A DNA stretch of 64,000 nt from Alphaproteobacteria bacterium (lineage in GTDB: Bacteria; Pseudomonadota; Alphaproteobacteria; Caulobacterales; Hyphomonadaceae), in NCBI GenBank assembly GCA_018827375.1, contig JAHJYW010000032.1, positions 124,001 through 188,000 on the forward strand, given 5' to 3'. Position numbers and translations under genes: made by a program. Below are positions 60,312 through 64,000 of the stretch, one piece after another. Every line of letters begins with the position of its first letter. The first letter of the stretch is position 1. A model generated the notes under the pieces. That model worked only from the letters and a program-made list of their open reading frames with translations, did not search any database and was not told the origin of the DNA.

Positions 60312-62603
60312 ATGACCGGCACATCTCGTTCCTCCGTTTCTCCCGCTTCCGACGCCATTGCCCGCCAGATCGCGCAGGAACTCAATGTCGCTGAACGCCA
60401 GGTGTCTGCCGTTATTGCGCTGCTTGAAGAGGGGGCGACCGTTCCGTTCATCGCGCGCTATCGCAAGGAGCGCACAGGCGGACTTGATGATACGCAGCTG
60501 CGCGCCCTGACCGAGCGCCTTGAATACCTGACCGAACTGGCCAGCCGCCGCGAGACTGTGCTGAACGCCATTCGGGAGCAGGACAAACTTACGCCCGCAC
60601 TTGAGCGCGAAATCCGGGCGGCCCAGACCAAGGTGGCGCTTGAGGACCTCTATGCCCCCTACAAGGTGAAGCGCCGCACCAAGGCGACGATCGCGCGCGA
60701 AGCCGGGCTTGAGCCGCTGGCGGACCGGCTGCTGGCCAATCCCGCCCTGCTGCCGACGGCCGAGGCCAAGGCTTTCGTCTCGTCCAAGAAGGGCATTGCT
60801 GACCAGGAAGCCGCGCTGGAAGGCGCCCGCGAAATTATTGTGGAAAAGATGGCTGAAGCGCCAAAACTGGTCGGCAAGATCCGCGAGACGGTTTGGGGCA
60901 GTGGCAGGCTCGGCTCGGCGCTGGTCAAGGGCAAGGAAGAGGCTGGCGCGAAGTTTGCCGACTATTTCGATTTTGATGAGCCGATCAATGCCATGCCATC
61001 CCACCGGGCGCTGGCGCTGCTGCGCGGCCAGAAGGAAGGCGTGCTGCGGGTCAAGCTGGCTGTGCCGCATGACGAGACGCGCGATCATCCTGCCATACGC
61101 GAAATCTGCCAGGAATTCGGGATCGCCACCAAGGGGCGCCCCGGCGATTCCTGGCTGAAGGAGACCGCCCAGGCGGCGTGGAAGGGCAAGCTGGAGCCAT
61201 CGAGCTCACGCGAGTCCATCACGCGCCTGAAGGAACTCGCGGACAAGGATGCGATCCGGATTTTCTCCCGCAACATGCAAGACCTGCTGATGGCCGCGCC
61301 GGCCGGGCCCAAAGTTGTCATGGGCATCGATCCGGGCATTCGCACCGGGTGCAAGGTGGCTGTCGTGGACGCGACCGGCAAGCTGCTGGATACGGCAACG
61401 ATCTATCCGCATGAACCCAAGCGCGACTGGGCAGGCTCGCTCGCGACGCTTGCGGCCATCTGCAAGAAACACAAGGTCGAGCTGGTTAGCGTGGGCAATG
61501 GCACGGCTGGCCGGGAAACCGACAAGCTGGTGGCGGAGCTGTCTGACAAGCTGCCTGACCTGAACCTGACACGCCTGATGGTGTCCGAAGCCGGGGCGTC
61601 GGTCTATTCGGCGTCGGAGCTGGCGGCGAAGGAATTCCCGAACCTCGACGTCAGCATTCGGGGCGCCGTTTCCATTGCGCGCCGCCTGCAGGATCCGCTG
61701 GCAGAATTGGTGAAGATCGAGCCGAAGGCCATCGGCGTCGGCCAGTACCAGCATGATGTGGACCAGGCCGCGCTGTCGCGGTCGCTGGATGCCGTTGTCG
61801 AGACTTGCGTGAACGCGGTTGGCGTGGACGTGAACACCGCGTCGGCGTCGCTTCTCTCGCGTGTGGCCGGACTGAACCCCACGATTGCCGCAAACATCGT
61901 CGCCTATCGCGATGCCAACGGGCCGTTCAAGACGCGGAGCGAACTTAAGAAGGTGCCTCGCCTTGGGCCGAAGGCCTTTGAACAGGCGGCTGGCTTCCTG
62001 CGCATCTCGAAGGGCAAGAACCCGCTGGACGGCTCGTCCGTTCACCCGGAAGCCTATCCGGTGGTCGAGCGCATCGCCAAGAAGACCGGGCGCAAGCTCG
62101 AGGCGCTGATCGGGGACAAGGCCTTCCTGTCGAAGCTGAAGCCGGAAGAGTTTGCCGATGCCATTTTCGGCGTACCAACGGTGAAAGACATCCTCGTCGA
62201 ACTGGAAAAGCCGGGCCGTGACCCGCGCCCGGAATTCCGTACAGCGACGTTCAAGGACGGCGTTGAGAAAGTGTCGGACCTGAAGCCCGGCATGCGGCTT
62301 GAAGGCGTGGTTACCAATGTGACGGCGTTCGGTGCATTCGTGGATATCGGTGTTCACCAGGACGGCCTGGTGCACGTTTCGGAACTCTCGGATACGTTCG
62401 TGAAGGACCCCCATACGGTGGTGAGTACGGGGCAAGTGGTCAGTGTTCTGGTGCTGGATGTTGACGTGCAGCGCAAGCGCATCGGTCTGAGCCTCAAGCA
62501 GGCACCAGGCAGGGCATCACGCAACGCGCCAACTGCTGCGCAATCCGCTCCAAAGGACACGCCATCGTCCAGTCCGTTCGACGTGCTATCCTCCTTGCGG
62601 TGA
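60312..62603 (+). CDS. tex: Tex family RNA-binding transcription accessory protein
   Basis: 763 residues from the ATG at 60312 (MTGTSRSSVSPASDAI). Domains: Tex N-terminal helices (VSAVIALLEEGATVPFIARYRKERTGGLDD), YqgF-like (VMGIDPGIRTGCKVAVVDATGKLL), two HhH motifs (LNPTIAANIVAYRDANGPFKTRSELKKVPRLGPKAFEQAAGFLR), and an S1 domain (GVVTNVTAFGAFVDIGVHQDGLVHVSEL). It interacts with RNA polymerase and RNA; the role is linked to gene expression and stress. A strong hairpin lies just after the stop. Confidence 0.96.
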   Translation: MTGTSRSSVSPASDAIARQIAQELNVAERQVSAVIALLEEGATVPFIARYRKERTGGLDDTQLRALTERLEYLTELASRRETVLNAIREQDKLTPALEREIRAAQTKVALEDLYAPYKVKRRTKATIAREAGLEPLADRLLANPALLPTAEAKAFVSSKKGIADQEAALEGAREIIVEKMAEAPKLVGKIRETVWGSGRLGSALVKGKEEAGAKFADYFDFDEPINAMPSHRALALLRGQKEGVLRVKLAVPHDETRDHPAIREICQEFGIATKGRPGDSWLKETAQAAWKGKLEPSSSRESITRLKELADKDAIRIFSRNMQDLLMAAPAGPKVVMGIDPGIRTGCKVAVVDATGKLLDTATIYPHEPKRDWAGSLATLAAICKKHKVELVSVGNGTAGRETDKLVAELSDKLPDLNLTRLMVSEAGASVYSASELAAKEFPNLDVSIRGAVSIARRLQDPLAELVKIEPKAIGVGQYQHDVDQAALSRSLDAVVETCVNAVGVDVNTASASLLSRVAGLNPTIAANIVAYRDANGPFKTRSELKKVPRLGPKAFEQAAGFLRISKGKNPLDGSSVHPEAYPVVERIAKKTGRKLEALIGDKAFLSKLKPEEFADAIFGVPTVKDILVELEKPGRDPRPEFRTATFKDGVEKVSDLKPGMRLEGVVTNVTAFGAFVDIGVHQDGLVHVSELSDTFVKDPHTVVSTGQVVSVLVLDVDVQRKRIGLSLKQAPGRASRNAPTAAQSAPKDTPSSSPFDVLSSLR

Positions 62604-62610
62604 GAAAACG

Positions 62611-62641
62611 CGCGTACGCTGCCTGAGGTGCAGCGTACGCG
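62611..62641. terminator. 12-base perfect hairpin after tex
   Basis: The arms CGCGTACGCTGC and GCAGCGTACGCG enclose loop CTGAGGT, 7 bases past the stop. There is no T run, so it is either a Rho-associated signal or an RNA-stabilising structure. Confidence 0.55.
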
Positions 62642-62769
62642 GCCGCCTCGACAGTCTTAAACTCCGTCCATATGGCCGATTCGTAACTGGCGCTGCAGTG
62701 GGCACGATCCTAATTTCCAAATCACAAAGGGTGAGGCCTGTTTGTCCATATCCGTGATTGGAGACTGCT

Positions 62770-63213
62770 GTGTTCTATCCTGAAATACCCTCTCGCCAGA
62801 CTGAGCCTGTCCGGCACAGGCTGCCCAATTCACCCATTGCAGCCGAGCAGGTCGATATCGTCCGGTTTCTCACTGATCCGGAAACGTTCGGTGGCCATGC
62901 GCCAGCCTATTTCGACACGGCTGTGTCGCACCTGTTTGTCTGCGGAAGTCATCTCTACGTCCTTCGCAAGCCGATTGACGATGATGGCTTTCGCTGCGCC
63001 ACGGTGCAGGACCGCTGGGACTGGTGTGAAACGCAGTGCATGCGCGGTGTCAGCGGCTTTGGTATTGTCGCCGCGCGGCCGTTTCCTATCGTGCGTCGGG
63101 AAGGGCGTATGTACCTTGGCGGACCGGGAAGTATTCGTGACTGGGTTTTGAGGATAACCTGTGAATCCGTCACAGTAGATAGGGGTTTCATTACCCTCCA
63201 GCACGCAGCCTGA
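62770..63213 (+). CDS. Isolated N-terminal domain of the APH/ATP-binding (COG0645-type) family, truncated
   Basis: 147 residues from a GTG preceded by GGAG 6 bases upstream; a TTG at 62758 lacks such a site. The sequence IVRFLTDPETFGG, YFDTAVSHLFVCGSHLYVLRKPI, and WCETQCM..FGIVAARPFPIVRREGRMYLGGPGSIRDW lines up with the front of proteins described as bifunctional aminoglycoside phosphotransferase/ATP-binding (HISxVFLxGxxxYKLKRxV ... YLGVVPV ... LGGxGEVVDW). Those are about 500 residues; here the catalytic loop and the P-loop kinase are missing. The key Lys appears as Arg (LRKP). It may be a remnant or a stand-alone domain. Confidence 0.6.
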   Translation: MFYPEIPSRQTEPVRHRLPNSPIAAEQVDIVRFLTDPETFGGHAPAYFDTAVSHLFVCGSHLYVLRKPIDDDGFRCATVQDRWDWCETQCMRGVSGFGIVAARPFPIVRREGRMYLGGPGSIRDWVLRITCESVTVDRGFITLQHAA

Positions 63214-63335
63214 AGACATCATCGGTATAGATTTTGCGAATACTCGCGGGATTCCGGTAATGACGTTCCACTTTCAGAAGGATATAGATGCGTCAGGCAT
63301 AGCGTGTGGTTTGTGCCGAACGGAAGGAGACGCGC

Positions 63336-64000
63336 ATGTCCTCGGAGCGCCTGAATTGGGATAATCTGCGCGTCTTCATGGTCGTGGCGGAGCTCAATAG
63401 CATGAAGGCGGCCTCTGTGCGCCTCGGCGACTCGCCACCGACGATCGGGCGCAAGATTGACGAACTCGAAACAGAGCTGAACGTCCAGCTGCTCAATCGC
63501 TCAACGCGCGGCGTGGAGCTGACAGAGGCGGGTAAATTTGTCCTCAGCCAGGCAAAAGCGATGGCCGACGCGGCCAACGGCCTGCGTCGCCAAACCGACG
63601 AAAAAGGGCAGCCAATCGAGGGCTCGATCACGCTGGCAACTGGCGACGGTCTGGGGCCTTACTGGATCGCGCCGCGGCTTCCGGAATTTAACCGCGCCAA
63701 TCCGCGTATTCAGATCAAAATGAACGTTTTCGAAAAAGCGCCTGATGTCGGGGCGGGCGAGGCGGACATTGCCATCCAGTATACCGAGCCCAAGCAACAC
63801 GACGTCATCGCGCGCCGCATGGGCACGCTGCATTACATCAGCTTTGCATCACGCGAATACCTTGATGAGCACGGCGAGCCCAATAGCTTGTTCGAATATT
63901 TCCGGCACCGCACCATCCTGCATCAGGCCTATGTGCACCAGATTGAACGCTGGGCGCCGAAGATGTCCGAGTTACGGAAGATGGTGAACTTTGCATTCGT
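63336..64000 (+). CDS. LysR-family transcriptional regulator (3' end outside window)
   Basis: 221 residues in the window, frame open to the end. AAGGAG lies 7 bases before the ATG. The N-terminal winged helix is LRVFMVVAELNSMKAASVRLGDSPPTIGRKIDELETELNVQLLNRSTRGVELTEAG. The effector domain begins at GSITLATGDGLGPYWIAPRLPEFNRANPRIQI. The target is unknown; the truncated gene upstream reads in the same direction. A full LysR protein is about 300 residues, so some 80 residues are missing. Confidence 0.93.
   Translation, partial: MSSERLNWDNLRVFMVVAELNSMKAASVRLGDSPPTIGRKIDELETELNVQLLNRSTRGVELTEAGKFVLSQAKAMADAANGLRRQTDEKGQPIEGSITLATGDGLGPYWIAPRLPEFNRANPRIQIKMNVFEKAPDVGAGEADIAIQYTEPKQHDVIARRMGTLHYISFASREYLDEHGEPNSLFEYFRHRTILHQAYVHQIERWAPKMSELRKMVNFAF

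Noticed and set aside
1-64000. tRNA, rRNA, CRISPR arrays, insertion sequences
   Set aside because: No TTCGAATC-type T-loop with a fitting stem, no regularly spaced repeats and no transposase or integrase motif were seen by eye; a tRNAscan and CRISPR finder run would settle this.

Overview
The window reads as a chromosome segment of a GC-rich alphaproteobacterium, most likely in the Caulobacterales and close to Hyphomonadaceae (Hyphomonas/Hirschia type). Evidence for this is an adjacent divK-pleD pair, a DnaA-like HdaA regulator, an HfsA/HfsB-like polysaccharide pair, the alphaproteobacterial blocks aroQ-accB-accC-aat with NDUFA12-mlaD-DUF2155, topA...rnr-nudix-rpmG, lptFG/pepA-holC, and purMN/hdaA-ppk-ppx/rnd-aspS. 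Genes are tightly packed, often with 4-base ATGA overlaps. I see no tRNA, rRNA, transposase, phage gene or CRISPR array.

Layout. 1-3.6 kb is the least orderly part: a 5'-truncated HWE-type PAS histidine kinase, a secreted protein of unknown function, and around it scrambled remnants of gatB and of a HIT gene, then an NTF2-like gene. 3.7-7.9 kb is a minus-strand run: dinB, then a RidA-GDPD-GNAT-HIT operon ending in a clear terminator. 8-11 kb holds divK-pleD and an MFS exporter. 11-20.8 kb is a minus-strand housekeeping block (rpmG, Nudix, rnr, MtfA-like peptidase, M23 peptidase, topA, lptG, lptF). 20.9-25.2 kb has pepA, a small membrane protein, holC, a COG4705 membrane protein, yjdM/phnA-like and ndk. 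25.3-29 kb holds two large secreted proteins of unknown function; the first is a full-length paralogue of the one at 1.5-2.9 kb and is bracketed by two near-identical terminators. 29-34.6 kb is accessory: an FNT channel, an M28 lipoprotein peptidase, a structured gene-free stretch with cobalamin-riboswitch-like boxes, a GNAT, a small zinc finger protein and a serine hydrolase.

34.6-45 kb is core metabolism: purN, purM, a DUF2066 protein, hdaA, ppk, ppx, rnd, aspS and a secreted pentapeptide-repeat protein. 45.8-48 kb encodes a 747-residue protein whose C-terminal part looks like the end of a class II (B12) ribonucleotide reductase but which shows no recognisable catalytic barrel. 48.4-55.3 kb carries NDUFA12, mlaD, a DUF2155 protein, aat, accC, accB, aroQ, thiS, thiG and a TIGR03862-like flavoprotein. 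55-64 kb carries an amidohydrolase and a 2OG-Fe(II) oxygenase, a Sel1-like small protein, the HfsA/HfsB-like pair, tex, a truncated N-terminal domain of an APH/ATP-binding family protein, and a LysR regulator cut by the window end.

The best candidates for something undescribed are the secreted paralogue family (1510-2946 and 25332-26786) with its 653-residue neighbour, the TSCPD/NrdJ-tail protein (45810-48053), and the possible orphan cobalamin riboswitch (about 31830-31996). All identifications come from reading motifs by eye; no database search was run.
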